Shown: positions 8,549 to 18,022, counted from the first letter of the stretch. The stretch: DNA of 64,000 bases from JAVBNH01 sp031551635 (GCA_031551635.1 JAVBNH010000010.1:79518-143517), one strand, 5' to 3'. A program made the numbers and translations. The notes: a model not told the origin generated them from the sequence alone.

Positions 8549-9679
8549 ATGCTTAACGGAATAATCGGAGCATTCATGAAGTTTGTCGCGGCTATAACCG
8601 CTCTGATGCTTGCTATTGCGGGCGTTGGAGGTATTGGCTCCAAGCCGGGAAACCCTGAGGTTAAAAATGTTATTCTTTTTATCGGCGACGGTATGGGTGA
8701 GAATCATCTTGAGTGGACAAAGACCGAGAGAAATACCGGTCTTGTTTTGGACACCTTCCCGATTCAAGGCTACAGCGAAACAAATGACTATATGGGTCTT
8801 GTTACCGACAGCGCTGCGGGAGCAACGGCTCTTTCCTGCGGCGTACGCACTATCAGCGGCACAATAGGTGTTTACCCGACGAATGTTTTCGGCGGTTTAA
8901 CTTATCCAATGAATCTTTGCGAGCTTGCAATTGAAAAAGGTCTTAAAACCGGAATTGTTACGTCTGACTCTACCTCAGGTGCGACGCCTGCCGGTTTTTC
9001 CGCGCATACTCTCAGCAGAGATAATGAAAAGCCGATAACAACCCAGCAGCTCGCGTCAAAAATAGACCTAATCTGGGGTGCGCCTACTGATTCAGCGACT
9101 GAGGAGGCTGTCGGCGCGAGTGATTTTACTCTCGTTAAGAGCCTTGATGACATTGCGCAGCTTACCGATGGCGAACAGAGCTTCGGTCAATTCAGCGGTA
9201 ATGTCTGGCAGAGCACAAATGCTGAGGGTCCGACATTGACAGAGCTTACTGTCGCGGCTCTCAATAGGCTTGATAATGAAAACGGCTTTTTCATTATGAT
9301 TGAAGGCGCTCATATCGACAAACGCTCTCACAGCAATGTCGAGGACGAGATGATGGACGCGGTTCTGGAATTTGACAATGCTATCGCTGCTGCGCTCGAA
9401 TTTGCACAGAATGACGGGGAAACAATGATTGTAGTCACAGCCGACCATGAGACAGGAGCAATTAAAAAGGATGGCAACTCTTATAAATTCACAAGCGGAA
9501 GCCATTCAGGCGTTAATGTTCCGCTGAGAGTTTTCGGAACAGACAGCTTTGTCGCTCAGGGTAAGTCAATAATGAACAGAATGATTCCTGTCATTATCGC
9601 CGACAAGCTCGGTTGCGAAAAGCAGGAATTCCCGAGAACCATCCAAAAAGACATAAAGCTTCCCGATTTGCCATTCTAA
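8549..9679 (+). CDS. Exported alkaline phosphatase
   Basis: Hydrolyses phosphomonoesters outside the membrane. The alkaline phosphatase core is complete: metal-binding FIGDGMGENH near residue 45, nucleophile serine in TDSAAGATALS near 88, TSDSTSGATPAGFSAH near 130, EGAHIDKRSH near 250, VVTADHETG near 287 and GSHSGVNVPL near 305. The first 28 residues (FMKFVAAITALMLAIAGVGG) form a signal or anchor segment. At 376 residues it is on the short side for the family. The ATG at 8549 has TGGAGG six bases upstream, so an internal ATG at 8576 is less likely. A terminator follows at 9739. Confidence 0.93.
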   Translation: MLNGIIGAFMKFVAAITALMLAIAGVGGIGSKPGNPEVKNVILFIGDGMGENHLEWTKTERNTGLVLDTFPIQGYSETNDYMGLVTDSAAGATALSCGVRTISGTIGVYPTNVFGGLTYPMNLCELAIEKGLKTGIVTSDSTSGATPAGFSAHTLSRDNEKPITTQQLASKIDLIWGAPTDSATEEAVGASDFTLVKSLDDIAQLTDGEQSFGQFSGNVWQSTNAEGPTLTELTVAALNRLDNENGFFIMIEGAHIDKRSHSNVEDEMMDAVLEFDNAIAAALEFAQNDGETMIVVTADHETGAIKKDGNSYKFTSGSHSGVNVPLRVFGTDSFVAQGKSIMNRMIPVIIADKLGCEKQEFPRTIQKDIKLPDLPF

Positions 9680-9738
9680 TCACAAAACATAATCAATGAC
9701 ATAATATTATGATACTGCTTTGACAAAGAAATAAAAAA

Positions 9739-9772
9739 ATAGCAACCGTTTTATTGCGGTTGCTATGTTTTT
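9739..9772 (+). terminator. Rho-independent terminator after alkaline phosphatase
   Basis: A 10-bp perfect stem (ATAGCAACCG / CGGTTGCTAT) with an 8-base loop, followed by GTTTTT. Confidence 0.85.
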
Positions 9773-9820
9773 GCAAAAATTTTGAGCTTTAAATTGATAA
9801 AAGGGAAAATATGGGAAAAA

Positions 9821-10087
9821 TTAACCAATCCGCTCCTGTTTATTTTTTTCATACTCAACCCTGACGGCATGCGCAAGCTGGTCGGCACAGCTGGTATTTC
9901 TTCTGCCGCATTCTACGCCCTTGCACCTTTCTTCAAGCTCTTCGACAGTCATACCCTCGACAAGCTTCGCTATAACAGAGAGATTTGCGCTGCAGCCGTC
10001 ATAGAACTTGATATTGTGAACTCTGTTGCCCTCAAGGTCAAACTTAATCTTTGACGAGCAGGTGTTTTTAGTTTTGTAGCTTGGCAT
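9821..10087 (-). CDS. TSCPD-domain small protein
   Basis: An 88-residue cysteine-containing protein. The sequence GCSANLSVIAKLVEGM, then CKGVECGRRNTSCADQLAHA, matches the TSCPD domain. That domain is found at the C-terminus of some ribonucleotide reductases and as stand-alone proteins (TIGR03905-like). The stand-alone function is unknown. Conserved cysteines (about residues 10, 32, 55, 60 and 67) suggest metal or redox binding. AAAGGA precedes the ATG by about 11 bases. It sits alone between two plus-strand units and is transcribed convergently with the phosphatase gene. Confidence 0.8.
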   Translation of the reverse strand: MPSYKTKNTCSSKIKFDLEGNRVHNIKFYDGCSANLSVIAKLVEGMTVEELEERCKGVECGRRNTSCADQLAHAVRVEYEKNKQERIG

Positions 10088-10199
10088 GTAATGTAAATTC
10101 CTTTCTTGTGCTTTTTTTATGATTTATACATTAAGGTAATGCATTAATAATATTATGATATTATGCCTTTATTTTTTTTATAAGTCAAGCATTTTTCTC

Positions 10200-10227
10200 T
10201 TGATTTTTTTAGAATTATGGCTATAAT
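10200..10227 (+). promoter_or_regulatory. Promoter for ktrB-ktrA
   Basis: TTGATT (10200-10205), 16-base spacer and a consensus TATAAT (10222-10227), 35 bases before the ktrB start. Confidence 0.5.
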
Positions 10228-10261
10228 TAGCATTATTATTTTGAATTGAGGCTTTCGTCCG

Positions 10262-11602
10262 ATGATAAAAATATCAAAAATCAAGCTGAAACCGCTCCAG
10301 ATTCTGGCTCTGGGTTTCATTGCGGTTATTCTTACCGGCGCGTTGCTGCTGATGCTGCCAATCTCCAATAAAGACGGCGGAACGATTCCGTTTATTAATG
10401 CGCTGGTGCAGGCAACCTCAGCTACCTGTGTGACAGGGCTTACAGTCTATGATCCCTATACTCAATTCACTTTTTTCGGTCAGCTGATTATTCTTGCGTT
10501 GATTCAGGTTGGCGGCTTGGGCTTCATGATGTTTGCTCTTATGATTTCGCTGGTTATGAAAAAAAGAATCGGGCTTCGCGAAAGAACCTTGATGCAGGAG
10601 TCTCTAGGTGCGCCTCAACTAGGAGGTATTGTACGCCTTACTAAAACCGCTCTTTACGGGACAATTATCATTGAGGGTGCAGGTGCACTGCTGCTGATGA
10701 CGCGTTTTATTCCAAAATTCGGTTTTGGAACCGGTTTATGGTTTAGTATATTTCATTCAATTTCATCTTTTTGTAACGCCGGTTTTGATTTGATGGGTAA
10801 GCTGAAGCCACTCAGCTCTCTGGTGCTTTTTCAAGACGATATTGTTGTAAATATAACCGTAATGGCTTTGATAGTAATGGGCGGAATTGGTTTTATTGTC
10901 TGGACTGATGCCATTCATAATAAGTGGCATTTTAAGCGATATATGCTGCATTCGAAAATTGTCTTAATTGTGACGGCTTTTCTGATTATAGCAGGAGCAT
11001 TGTCCTTCTGGATTCTCGAGGATAATCACGCGTTTGCAGGCATGAGCTTCAAGGAAAAGCTTCTAGCCTCGCTTTTTCAATCCGTGACACCGAGAACTGC
11101 TGGATACGCGACGGTTGATCAGGCGACGCTAAGCGAGGGCGGGTTGTTTCTGACAATGTTCCTGATGCTTGTCGGCGGCTCTCCGGGTTCGACAGGCGGC
11201 GGAATAAAGACAACCACCTTTTTTGTTATGGTTTACTCGCTGGTTGTGTATTTCAGGGGGAGCGAGTCAATCGGTATTTTTCGCAGGAGAATCGAAGACG
11301 CCGCAATTAAAAGAGCTTTCAACAGCACAATGGCTTATATCAGCGCCGCTTTTATCGGAACGATGATAATTAGCTCTCAGGGCTATTCCGTAGATACCGC
11401 TCTGTACGAAGCGCTTTCAGCTATTGGCACGGTAGGTTTAACAGTCGGAATAACTCCCGGTTTGCCCACTCTTTCTAAACTGGTAATTTCATTTTTAATG
11501 TATATCGGCAGAGTCGGCAGCCTCGCGGTTCTGATGGCTGTAGCTGAGCGCAAAATAAAAACAAAAATTAGTAATGTTGAAGAAAAAATAATTCTTGGAT
11601 AA
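10262..11602 (+). CDS. ktrB: Ktr/Trk potassium uptake membrane subunit
   Basis: The ion-conducting subunit of a K+ (or Na+-coupled K+) uptake system. The 446-residue protein carries the four pore repeats of the TrkH/KtrB family. Filter-like segments are SATCVTGLTVY near 53, SSFCNAGFDLMG near 172, SVTPRTAGYAT near 280 and GTVGLTVGITPG near 390. The glycine-rich GGSPGSTGGGIKTTT gating loop is near 305. The length is typical of KtrB, shorter than TrkH. The regulatory subunit follows 19 bases downstream. TGAGG lies 10 bases before the ATG. Confidence 0.93.
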   Translation: MIKISKIKLKPLQILALGFIAVILTGALLLMLPISNKDGGTIPFINALVQATSATCVTGLTVYDPYTQFTFFGQLIILALIQVGGLGFMMFALMISLVMKKRIGLRERTLMQESLGAPQLGGIVRLTKTALYGTIIIEGAGALLLMTRFIPKFGFGTGLWFSIFHSISSFCNAGFDLMGKLKPLSSLVLFQDDIVVNITVMALIVMGGIGFIVWTDAIHNKWHFKRYMLHSKIVLIVTAFLIIAGALSFWILEDNHAFAGMSFKEKLLASLFQSVTPRTAGYATVDQATLSEGGLFLTMFLMLVGGSPGSTGGGIKTTTFFVMVYSLVVYFRGSESIGIFRRRIEDAAIKRAFNSTMAYISAAFIGTMIISSQGYSVDTALYEALSAIGTVGLTVGITPGLPTLSKLVISFLMYIGRVGSLAVLMAVAERKIKTKISNVEEKIILG

Positions 11603-11621
11603 ATAATCGGAGGAAAACAAT

Positions 11622-12275
11622 ATGAAAACCATGCTTGTAATCGGTTTAGGCAGATTTGGCAGACACCTCGCTCTGAAGCTCTCTGAGCTCGGAAATGAGG
11701 TAATGATAGTTGATAAGGATGAAGCGAGAGTTACACCGCTCGCGTCATATGTTACAAACGCCCTGGTCGCGGACTGTCAGGATGAGGAGGTTCTCAGAGA
11801 ACTCGGTGTTTCGAATTTTGATGTTTGCTTTGTATGCGTCAGCGGCAATTTTCAATCCTCGCTCGAAATTACTTTAATGCTGAAGGATTTGGGCGCTAGC
11901 CATGTCGTTTCAAAAACCGACAGGGAAAAGCAGGGCAAATTCCTTGAAATCATCGGTTCTGATGAGATAATACACGCTGAAAAAGATATGGCTCAGCGCA
12001 CAGCGGTGAAATACAGCGCGAAAAATACCTTTGACTATATAGAGTTATTTAATGATTACAGCATAGTCGAAACAAGGGTGCCAAAGGAATGGGTCGGGCG
12101 TTCCATACGGGACCTTGATGTTTGCAAGAAGTTTTTGGTTAATATTCTCGGTTTCAAAAACGGTACGAATAACATCACCCCGATATATGACGCAGGTCAT
12201 GTTTTTCAGCAAAATGAGCATTTAATTATTGCAGGTCTCTCAAAAGACACGATGAAAATCGCTTCAAAAGGATAA
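11622..12275 (+). CDS. ktrA: Ktr/Trk potassium uptake regulatory subunit
   Basis: A cytoplasmic RCK protein that binds nucleotides and gates KtrB. The N-terminal Rossmann fold begins with VIGLGRFGRHLA and an acidic ribose-binding residue in VMIVDKDE. The TrkA-C-like domain occupies about residues 135-217. The 217-residue length is that of KtrA. CGGAGG sits close upstream of the ATG, and the gene forms an operon with ktrB, ended by the hairpin at 12304. Confidence 0.93.
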   Translation: MKTMLVIGLGRFGRHLALKLSELGNEVMIVDKDEARVTPLASYVTNALVADCQDEEVLRELGVSNFDVCFVCVSGNFQSSLEITLMLKDLGASHVVSKTDREKQGKFLEIIGSDEIIHAEKDMAQRTAVKYSAKNTFDYIELFNDYSIVETRVPKEWVGRSIRDLDVCKKFLVNILGFKNGTNNITPIYDAGHVFQQNEHLIIAGLSKDTMKIASKG

Positions 12276-12303
12276 AATTAACATAATAAAATTAACATAA
12301 TTC

Positions 12304-12335
12304 AAAAAAACGAAGCAGCAATGCTTCGTTTTTCA
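12304..12335 (+). terminator. Terminator after ktrA
   Basis: The stem AAAAACGAAGCA / TGCTTCGTTTTT with a short GCAA loop ends in a T-run. Confidence 0.85.
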
Positions 12336-12357
12336 AATGTTAAAATCATTTAGTATG

Positions 12358-12403
12358 CTAATGTGGGCTTGGCTTGCCAAGCTCACAGCCAGTAAGGTAC
12401 TAA
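12358..12403 (-). repeat. Shortened copy (E) of the 77-bp TTAG element
   Basis: A minus-strand copy reading TTAGTACCTTA then GTGAGCTTGGC-AA-GCCAAGCCCAC and ATTAG. It is 46 bp, about 31 bp shorter than the full copies, having lost the small left hairpin but kept the large one (one G:U pair). It begins 14 bases after the stop codon of the WG-repeat gene and has the same orientation as that gene. Confidence 0.85.
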
Positions 12404-12417
12404 TAAAACACTTTTTA

Positions 12418-13344
12418 TCAGTTTTTCAGTGAAATGACTCCCCATTTTCCTTGATATTTCACCCATGCCTTACCGTCATATATAGGTGTAGCATATTGAT
12501 AAATCGGGTTGATGACAAATTCACCAGTTTTATTTATAAAGCCCCATGAGCCTGATTTGCAAACGGGGGCATATTCGCCGGTAAAATTATAAACCGCGTC
12601 AAACTCAAAAGGTGTCACGGTGTCTGCGTCAACTGTAACAAAACCCCATTTACCGTTTTTGACAGCAGCTATATTCTCGGAGACTCCTAAAATATCTGTG
12701 TACACAGTGTCTGAAACCGTTTTCTGTCCGTCAAAAAAGACATAACCGTCAATCAAATCAAAGGTAAAAACACCCTTAACCTTAGTCTCTTTCAGGTTTT
12801 CGACTCTTTGAAGTAAAATAGAATGGTTGACATCGTATGAAATACTACCCTCAGAGGCTATGAACGCCTGTTTGCTGACAGTGTCATAATACGGTGCCCA
12901 ATTTACGTGGGTGGGCTTTGCGGCGGCAGTTCCGTCGAGATTATACGCGTTTTCATGAGCGGAATCGATTAATACATTGCAAGATTCGCAGTAGGTTGTC
13001 ACATTTTTGCTTGTTGGAATTATAATCTTGCCTGAATAATCGATAGCGCCTGTGCCCGCGGAATCAGTGACCATGTTCAACGGTATAGCATCGAATTGAC
13101 CCGCTTTAGCAACAGACCTGCGTTCTTCAAAGGGTTCGATTTTTGTAAAGGAATAAATCGGGCGTATAATCCATTCGCCGAAACCGGCATTAAGATTCTC
13201 GGTGTGCAGCTCAGTTTTTGTGTCTGTTTCCGGCTCGGGGCTTCCTGCCGCGCAGCCTGTGATAACCAGTGCGAGAAGAACGAGCATCGTTGAAGCAATG
13301 CCGTAAAGACTGATATTATTATTCTCTGACTTCAAAAACCTCAT
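12418..13344 (-). CDS. WG-repeat lipoprotein
   Basis: A predicted surface lipoprotein. A hydrophobic N-terminal stretch ends in VITGC at residue 31, a lipobox whose cysteine would be lipidated. The mature part contains WG (KWG) beta repeats, such as KNGKWGFVTVDAD, KSGSWGFINKTGEFVI and YQGKWGVISL, plus degenerate upstream copies (IIRPIYSFTKIEPF). WG repeats are thought to mediate protein binding; the ligand is unknown. The gene lies 11 bases downstream of the LRR/dockerin-like gene and the two are almost certainly one transcript. Confidence 0.85.
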   Translation of the reverse strand: MRFLKSENNNISLYGIASTMLVLLALVITGCAAGSPEPETDTKTELHTENLNAGFGEWIIRPIYSFTKIEPFEERRSVAKAGQFDAIPLNMVTDSAGTGAIDYSGKIIIPTSKNVTTYCESCNVLIDSAHENAYNLDGTAAAKPTHVNWAPYYDTVSKQAFIASEGSISYDVNHSILLQRVENLKETKVKGVFTFDLIDGYVFFDGQKTVSDTVYTDILGVSENIAAVKNGKWGFVTVDADTVTPFEFDAVYNFTGEYAPVCKSGSWGFINKTGEFVINPIYQYATPIYDGKAWVKYQGKWGVISLKN

Positions 13345-13355
13345 AATATCCCTTC

Positions 13356-14564
13356 TTATTTTTCTTCTTCCTTAGCAGGAACTTTGAAGTCGTTTACAGG
13401 GAGCGCCAGCTTCTCAAGCATGGCGGAAATTCTGAGAATCGTTCTCGCTTCAATAGCGGTAATAGTTCCCAAGAGCCTGATATTAATGGTTTCTGTAACA
13501 ATTTCATCCGCGCTGTCAAGCCCAGCGGAAATTCTAAGCGTAGTCCTCGCGTCCGCTGCTGTAATTGTCCCGTCACCGTTAGCATCGCAATAAACAATTA
13601 TTCTGTAGGAATAGAGAACCTTGCCCTCGTCGTCCTTTATCAGCAGATATGACCCTGAACCGACTAAATCGCTATCATTCTTATATTCCGTTTCAGTTTT
13701 ATCAGCCGCGCCGAGAGTTTTGTCACTCGTAAAAGCTTTCAGAAAATCACTTACCTTAGTGTCAGGTAAAACACCGTAAATAACTTTTTTATCGGCAATA
13801 AGCTCATAATCAGTGTCCTCATTAACACTGATGTTCGCATCCAGAAAACCCTCTGTAATAAATTCCGTGTCGAGTGCATGATTCTTTGCGTAGGTGTCAG
13901 CAATAGTGCCTTCATAGCATTTTAGTTTAAAGCCGGAAATCGGGGCGTACTTCTCAGTTGTTGTATCATAGTAAAAACCGAAGGCGTAATTCCTGACGAT
14001 TCTAAGACCGGCAGGGAGAGTGAGGCTCTTTAGAGCCATACAGTCCTCAAAAGCGCCGTCACCGATTGAAATGATTTCCGGTGAGAAGGTTACATTTTCA
14101 AGCAAGGAGCACTGAAAGAATGCGCCTTCGCCGAGAATGACGGTTGTTGCTAAATCTGCTTTTTTCAGAGCAGGGCATTTTTCAAAGGCTAGATTGCCGA
14201 CATAATAAATGCCGTCAGACAGCTCAACACTCTCAAGCTTTTCGCATTGCGCAAAGGCTTTGTCGCCTATTGTCTCCACTCCAGGAGCCATTTTCAGGGT
14301 TTTCATTTCTTTATTTCCGGAAAAAGCGTTTGAAGCGATTTCGGTGACTTTAAGAGAGCTGTGAATGTATACATCAGCCTGAGTACCCTTATATTTTTTA
14401 AGTATGCCGTCTTCAACTTCAAAATCACTTTCGATAATAGCGGGTTCTGTAATCTCAACAGTCGTTGCCTCTTCAGCGGTTGTCGCTTCCTCCGCGGAGA
14501 CAGACAGCATGCCGAACAATGTGATAAAAACCAGCGCGCTCAGGATAAATAATATTTTTTTCAT
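13356..14564 (-). CDS. Secreted BspA-type leucine-rich-repeat protein with dockerin-like C-terminus
   Basis: An exported 402-residue protein. The signal peptide is MKKILFILSALVFITLFGML, ending near VSAEE. Residues about 50-230 form LRR_5 (BspA/Treponema pallidum-type) repeats with the pattern VETIGDKAFAQCEKLESVEL, ISIGDGAFEDCMALKSLTL and so on. Near residue 325 a dockerin-like pair begins: CDANGDGTITAADARTTLRISAGL, then a second copy LLGTITAIEARTILRISAML. The first copy has a full calcium loop. The second has lost the acidic loop residues. It may bind a cohesin-like partner or simply fold on itself. It is followed by the WG lipoprotein gene. Confidence 0.85.
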   Translation of the reverse strand: MKKILFILSALVFITLFGMLSVSAEEATTAEEATTVEITEPAIIESDFEVEDGILKKYKGTQADVYIHSSLKVTEIASNAFSGNKEMKTLKMAPGVETIGDKAFAQCEKLESVELSDGIYYVGNLAFEKCPALKKADLATTVILGEGAFFQCSLLENVTFSPEIISIGDGAFEDCMALKSLTLPAGLRIVRNYAFGFYYDTTTEKYAPISGFKLKCYEGTIADTYAKNHALDTEFITEGFLDANISVNEDTDYELIADKKVIYGVLPDTKVSDFLKAFTSDKTLGAADKTETEYKNDSDLVGSGSYLLIKDDEGKVLYSYRIIVYCDANGDGTITAADARTTLRISAGLDSADEIVTETINIRLLGTITAIEARTILRISAMLEKLALPVNDFKVPAKEEEK

Positions 14565-14656
14565 TGTATTTTGAACTTCCTTTCATGTTTGTTTTATAAA
14601 TATTTAAACAATTTTATTGTAACACAGAAGTAAACTTTATTAATTAGAATGTGGAA

Positions 14657-15109
14657 CTATCGCTTGTATTTTTGATATTCTTCGACAGCTATTTTATCAC
14701 ATATTTCGTTCTCCGCATGCCCGTCATGTCCTTTAATCCAAACAAAATGTACTGCATGAGTCTCAAGCAGTGCCGTAAGCTCCTCCCATAAATCGCGGTT
14801 GAGAACAGGTGATTTGTCGCTTTTTTTCCAGTTGTTTTTCTGCCAGTTTTTAAGCCAATTCTTATTTATCGCATCGGAAACATATTTTGAGTCGGTCGTA
14901 AGCGTGACCTCGCAGGGTCTGTTAAGTTTTTTCAGCGCCTCGATAACAGCGGTAAGCTCCATGCGGTTATTAGTTGTTTCCTCCTGCGAGCCCCTAACAA
15001 TCATCTGCTTTTCGCCGTATTTCAACACCGCGCAATAGCCGCCTGGACCGGGGTTGCCCGAGCAGGCGCCGTCGGTAAAAATTTCAACTTTTTTTTTCGC
15101 AGCCTGCAT
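14657..15109 (-). CDS. rnhA: Ribonuclease HI
   Basis: Removes RNA from RNA-DNA hybrids. The 150-residue protein has the catalytic carboxylates of RNase HI: Asp in IFTDGACSGNPG, Glu in NNRMELTAVIEAL, Asp in LTTDSKYVSDAI and Asp in NEICDKIA. The basic handle region (KNWQKNNWKKSDKSPV) is also present. Its ATG lies one base after the stop codon of the PHP gene, so the two are translationally close and co-transcribed. Confidence 0.95.
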   Translation of the reverse strand: MQAAKKKVEIFTDGACSGNPGPGGYCAVLKYGEKQMIVRGSQEETTNNRMELTAVIEALKKLNRPCEVTLTTDSKYVSDAINKNWLKNWQKNNWKKSDKSPVLNRDLWEELTALLETHAVHFVWIKGHDGHAENEICDKIAVEEYQKYKR

Positions 15110-15110
15110 T

Positions 15111-15785
15111 TTATTCGTTCTCCAAAAGCTTCAGCGTATAGTTTTTCGATTTTATCAGCGCGACAAATTCATCAATATTTTTTATTAGAGATTCGCTGTA
15201 TATCCCACCGAGAGCCAAGTCTTCCATTTCATGAAAATCACTGCCGGAGAGTTTTAAAAGTGAAAACTTTTCAGCCCAGGCATTCGCTATATCGTTTCTT
15301 GAGTCATGACGGCGGTTGTAATTCGCGATTTCAATACCGTGAAGGTACTTTGGTGCGACTACCTGCATATTGTTTCTGAAAGGGTGCGCCTGAAAAAACA
15401 GTAGATTATTATTTTCAGCGAATTCCCTGAAAAATTTCGGTTCGCTGTCAAACATAAAAGGATTGGAATATAAAAAGTCCTCACAAAATCCGTAAACAAG
15501 ATAGTCATTGTCGTTTTCGGGAAAACGTATTTCCATCCCGAGCATAACATTAAAGCTTTCCGGGGCAGCCGCCAGCGCGTTTCTATAACCCTCAAGGAAG
15601 CAATCTATATAGTCACCCCAACTGCTGCAGCCGAGCTTCTTATATCTCTCAGCATGAAAATGGTCAGTAACAATTATGCCGTTGTAGCCGTTTTCGCTGT
15701 ATAGCTTTACGCTTTCTGCCGCAGGTATTTTGCCACAGGGGCTGACCTCGCTTGTGTGAAGATGAGTTTCGTATAAGTAAGACAT
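15111..15785 (-). CDS. PHP-domain metal-dependent phosphoesterase
   Basis: A 224-residue cytoplasmic PHP protein. The metal-binding motifs ETHLHTSEVSPCG (N-terminal), VTDHFHAE near 41, FFQAHPFRN near 136 and LSGSDFHEM near 197 are all seen. Relatives include histidinol phosphatase and nucleotide or sugar phosphoesterases. The substrate cannot be assigned. It lies between the rhamnosidase gene and rnhA, so a role in processing a phosphorylated sugar is possible but unproven. Confidence 0.8.
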   Translation of the reverse strand: MSYLYETHLHTSEVSPCGKIPAAESVKLYSENGYNGIIVTDHFHAERYKKLGCSSWGDYIDCFLEGYRNALAAAPESFNVMLGMEIRFPENDNDYLVYGFCEDFLYSNPFMFDSEPKFFREFAENNNLLFFQAHPFRNNMQVVAPKYLHGIEIANYNRRHDSRNDIANAWAEKFSLLKLSGSDFHEMEDLALGGIYSESLIKNIDEFVALIKSKNYTLKLLENE

Positions 15786-15815
15786 TTATTTTTTCCGATC
15801 TTTTTGTAATTAAAT

Positions 15816-18005
15816 TTATAAGGAAAAGCTGAATTTATTCAGTCCTTTTTCAAGCTCATATGTGTGCGAGTCGAAGACAAAAACGGCTTTCTGATTCTCA
15901 ATATATATTTCAAAATCAATATTTTTCGGCGCTTTTTTATATTTTACCGAAATAAAGCCGCCTTCGGTTTCCAGTGAACCCTCGCATTCGTTAAGTCCGT
16001 TAACCAGCTGCGGCTCAATAAGGAGCTGTGAAAAGCAGGTAGAAGCCTCAGTTTGTTTAATTCCTAACAAGTAATAATAAAGATACCGTACAACAGCTCC
16101 GAACATCGGATGGCTTCTTGACTTATGTCCGTCCCAGTACTCCCACAGCGTCGTCGCACCCTGAGAAATCTGGCTAAAAAAAGAAGTTTTTTCGTGGCTT
16201 GTCAGCAGCTCAAAAGCCAGCTGTGACTGAGAAGTTGAAAACAAATAACCGCTTACTATATCTGTTCCGAAAATGCCGGTGTCAAACATTTTAATCTTCT
16301 TGTAATTTTCCAAAAGCGCAGCTCGTGTTCTGTCGTTTCCTAAGCCGATATCAAGAGCAAAGGCGTTCGCGCCCTGAATATTTGCGCAGAAGCAAGCGGT
16401 TTTTTCGTCATAATAAGCATTATTTATCGCTTGTTTTTTGCATTCAAGAGTTTTTTCGGCTTCAGCGATTTTTTCGTTTTGCTCCAGAATATTAAGTATT
16501 TTTATATAGATTTGAAGAACTTTGACATAAAAATATGTGTTGACAAAGGGCTCGGGTATCGTTATTTTATCGGGTGTACACCAGTCGCCGAGGCACCATG
16601 ACCAGGGTTGATCGCTGACAACCAAACCTTCACTGCTGTGTGCTTCAAGATATTTAAAATAAAGCTCAATTCTAGGTAAAAACTGCTTTAAAATTTGCTT
16701 TTCACCAAAATGCTTATAAAAAGTATAGGGGACAATTGCGACAGCGCCGCCCCAGCCGCCCGGTCCGCCGCCAGAGCAGACATAGGGCGCGGTGTATTGC
16801 ACATGACCTGTTTCAAGGTCCTGGCAGTCATAAATATCCTCAAGCCACTTTCGGTAAAACTCCTTTGAATCCAGCATCAACATACCGCAGTCGCAAACAA
16901 GCTGACCGTCGCCAGTGTAACCCCTGCCCTCGCGGTGAGGACAGTCAGAGGGGATGCCCGCGTGCATATTCATGAGCTGTGTTCTGATATAAGCGTCATA
17001 AAGCCAATTAAGAATCACATTATCACATTTAAAGCTTGAGCTTACTTTGACGTCTGTGTGAATGACCTCAACGCTGTCAAGCTCAGCGGAGGAGGAAACA
17101 GTAAAATAACGGAAGCCGTGCCACATGAATTCCGCCTTCATCAACCGCTCTTTTCTTCCGTCTGTGATAAAAATATCCTTTTGTTTTCCGCCGTAGCATT
17201 CCTTGCGGTTATAAGAGAGATTACCTCTGGAATTTAATTCCTCAGAATAATTAATCTCAACAGCAGTGCTTTTTCTTTTATCGCTTTTTACAACAACTAC
17301 ACCCGTGATATTTTCTCCGGCGTCATATAGCGAGTATTTGCGCCTTTTCTTCACAAGGACAGGCTTTATTTTCCTGATAAGCTTATCTGTCGGGCAAAAG
17401 TTTTTATATAATTCGCTTTTCGGAGCGGTAATCGCAACAACATCAAGAAAATCACTGTCATCAAAATCCTTATAATACCAGTTTTCGGCAATTATATTAT
17501 AGTCGTGTGTTTCACCGTCAAGTATAACCGAGCGTTCAATATAGGAGGGGTGCCATTTTAATGTGTTGTCAGAATAAAATTCTTTAACAGTTCCGTCTGA
17601 CAGCTCTGAAATAATTCTGTAGCATAATCTGGGGCTGCCGTATTTCCAGCGGGTATACCACCCTCCTGCAAGCGCCACCGCGATAATATTTTTGCCCGGC
17701 TCAACAAGAGAAGAAATATCATATTCCATATAATAAATACGATGTCTGAATTCGTCGGTAATCTTATATTCGCGTTCAAAACGTTCAACAGCGTTATAAT
17801 CGGTCCACATCGGAACAAATTTGTCATCACTGACTTTTTGTGAGTTTATATAACACTCAAAAAAACCCAATCCGCAAATTAGAAGTTTTGTGTTTTTGGG
17901 TCTATTTGCCGCACTATAGCTGAAACAGCCTCTGAAAAGAGGCTGATTACAGTTATTATTTGGAATAATCCAGTTCGCATTTTTAAAAACTTCACTCGAA
18001 TTCAT
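15816..18005 (-). CDS. GH78 alpha-L-rhamnosidase
   Basis: Releases terminal alpha-L-rhamnose from plant polysaccharides or glycosides. It appears intracellular, with no signal peptide. N-terminal beta domains (residues 1-330) precede the (alpha/alpha)6 catalytic barrel. GH78 landmarks are SDCPHREGRGYTGDGQ near 360, GGPGGWGGAVAIVPY near 425 and GATTLWEYWDGHKSRSHPMFG near 645. The C-terminal beta domain is present. I prefer ATG 18005 because GAGGG lies five bases upstream; the ATG at 18017 has no ribosome site. The gene follows the ftsH stop codon by only 17 bases, an unusual position for a sugar-degradation enzyme. Confidence 0.88.
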   Translation of the reverse strand: MNSSEVFKNANWIIPNNNCNQPLFRGCFSYSAANRPKNTKLLICGLGFFECYINSQKVSDDKFVPMWTDYNAVERFEREYKITDEFRHRIYYMEYDISSLVEPGKNIIAVALAGGWYTRWKYGSPRLCYRIISELSDGTVKEFYSDNTLKWHPSYIERSVILDGETHDYNIIAENWYYKDFDDSDFLDVVAITAPKSELYKNFCPTDKLIRKIKPVLVKKRRKYSLYDAGENITGVVVVKSDKRKSTAVEINYSEELNSRGNLSYNRKECYGGKQKDIFITDGRKERLMKAEFMWHGFRYFTVSSSAELDSVEVIHTDVKVSSSFKCDNVILNWLYDAYIRTQLMNMHAGIPSDCPHREGRGYTGDGQLVCDCGMLMLDSKEFYRKWLEDIYDCQDLETGHVQYTAPYVCSGGGPGGWGGAVAIVPYTFYKHFGEKQILKQFLPRIELYFKYLEAHSSEGLVVSDQPWSWCLGDWCTPDKITIPEPFVNTYFYVKVLQIYIKILNILEQNEKIAEAEKTLECKKQAINNAYYDEKTACFCANIQGANAFALDIGLGNDRTRAALLENYKKIKMFDTGIFGTDIVSGYLFSTSQSQLAFELLTSHEKTSFFSQISQGATTLWEYWDGHKSRSHPMFGAVVRYLYYYLLGIKQTEASTCFSQLLIEPQLVNGLNECEGSLETEGGFISVKYKKAPKNIDFEIYIENQKAVFVFDSHTYELEKGLNKFSFSL

Positions 18006-18022
18006 ATGAACCCTCATAAATC

